DNA from: Amphritea sp.
GTDB taxonomy: Bacteria > Pseudomonadota > Gammaproteobacteria > Pseudomonadales > Balneatricaceae
Assembly (NCBI RefSeq): GCF_016744155.1
Contig: NZ_JADGEW010000018.1
Location: 25,004 to 89,003 of the forward strand
DNA: 64,000 nucleotides
Reading direction: 5' to 3'
Numbering within the stretch: the stretch's first letter is position 1; each line of letters begins with the position of its first letter. The notes beneath the pieces were generated by a model. It had not been told where the DNA came from and did not search any database. It was given only the letters and a program-made list of their open reading frames with translations. Below, in pieces: positions 63,778 through 64,000 of this stretch. A program made the translations under genes and the position numbers.

Positions 63778-64000
63778 GCGACTGAGTCGCTAGTTAAAGC
63801 GTCTCTTCGCGGCTAGATCGTAAAGCTTCGCTTTACTGCTAGAAAAAGCAAAACAATAAAACCGCCGTCAGGCGGTTTTATTGTTTAAAGGTCAGAGCTT
63901 TTCCAGCAGGTTTCTCTTACAGTGTCCGTTGTCACACCGCCTCTTAAAAAGGCTCTCCTAGCTACGAGCAAGCGGCGAAGCCGCGTCTAGCCAGTCGCGA
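63778..64000. repeat. Cluster of REP-like palindromes
   Basis: Three GC-rich dyads lie within 220 bases: GCGACT/AGTCGC (63778-63790); TAAAGC/GCTTTA (63821-63835, TTC loop) flanked by CTAG on both sides; and GCGGC/GCCGC (63972-63984, GAA loop), also flanked by CTAG (63958-63961 and 63987-63990). The shared CTAG-palindrome-CTAG plan, and AGTCGC/GACGCG words that reappear at the cut end, suggest REP-type extragenic repeats. The cluster continues past the window. Confidence 0.55.
63851..63886. terminator. Strong bidirectional terminator
   Basis: AAACAATAAAACCGCC (63851-63866) pairs perfectly with GGCGGTTTTATTGTTT (63871-63886) around GTCA, a 16-bp stem with A and T flanks. It lies 85 bases beyond the Yip1 gene, inside the palindrome cluster. 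Confidence 0.85.

Overview
The window looks like the chromosome of a marine-type gammaproteobacterium. It has moderate GC, and its gene content and order resemble Pseudomonas and Oceanospirillales (Amphritea, Neptunomonas and Marinobacterium-like genera). That placement is inferred from synteny and protein families, not from a marker-gene search. There is no rRNA, tRNA, CRISPR array, transposon or prophage. Nearly everything is core metabolism, respiration and regulation.

Layout. 1-2.1 kb: a cut membrane-protein gene, then an rRNA methyltransferase and rsuA. 2.2-4.3 kb: a tandem-domain QueD-like protein and a thiolase. 4.6-14.7 kb (minus strand): a block read in the order dksA, gluQ, cbrX, cbrA, cbrB, [543-bp gap], pcnB, folK, panB, panC, the order known from Pseudomonas. 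15.1-20.1 kb: an aminotransferase, sfsA, a Rieske protein, and a tonB-hmuU-hmuV set. 20.1-24.7 kb: a two-domain kinase-like protein, then PBP1b (mrcB) with a TPR lipoprotein resembling the activator LpoP. 24.7-32.5 kb: a complete nitric oxide reductase cluster (norCB, a polyferredoxin, norEF, norQ, norD) and its likely regulator dnr. 32.6-37.8 kb: an AT-rich lipoprotein island with a tetranucleotide repeat, then hemL, thiE and a ClC transporter. 37.9-43.8 kb: argC, erpA, anmK, an M23 peptidase and tyrS. 44.2-51.6 kb: ilvIH with a structured leader, phnN, a thioesterase, a DMT exporter, ilvY and a UbiM-like hydroxylase. 51.7-55.3 kb: a glutamine amidotransferase, pssA, msrPQ and a small membrane protein. 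55.5-63.0 kb: an aa3-type cytochrome c oxidase cluster with a heme-c-bearing subunit II and its assembly and heme A genes. 63.1-64 kb: a Yip1-family protein, a strong terminator and palindromic repeats.

How the parts fit. Two respiratory systems stand out: an aerobic cytochrome c oxidase with its own heme A and copper assembly factors, and an NO-reducing system that a DNR-type regulator probably controls through a TTGAT-N4-GTCAA site in front of norC. The cell can therefore detoxify or respire NO at low oxygen.

The most interesting region is the gap between cbrB and pcnB (8282-8824). On the minus strand it holds TGTTACC/GGTAACA palindromes of the type bound by CbrB, then a near-consensus sigma-54 promoter at the right distance. 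After that come about 200 nt of A-rich AAnAAnAA motifs alternating with hairpins. That is the architecture of the Hfq-titrating catabolite-repression RNA CrcZ, at the same locus as in Pseudomonas, here in a genome that does not look like Pseudomonas. The ilvIH leader, with several stable hairpins and a segment complementary to the ilvI ribosome-binding site, is a second candidate RNA-based switch.
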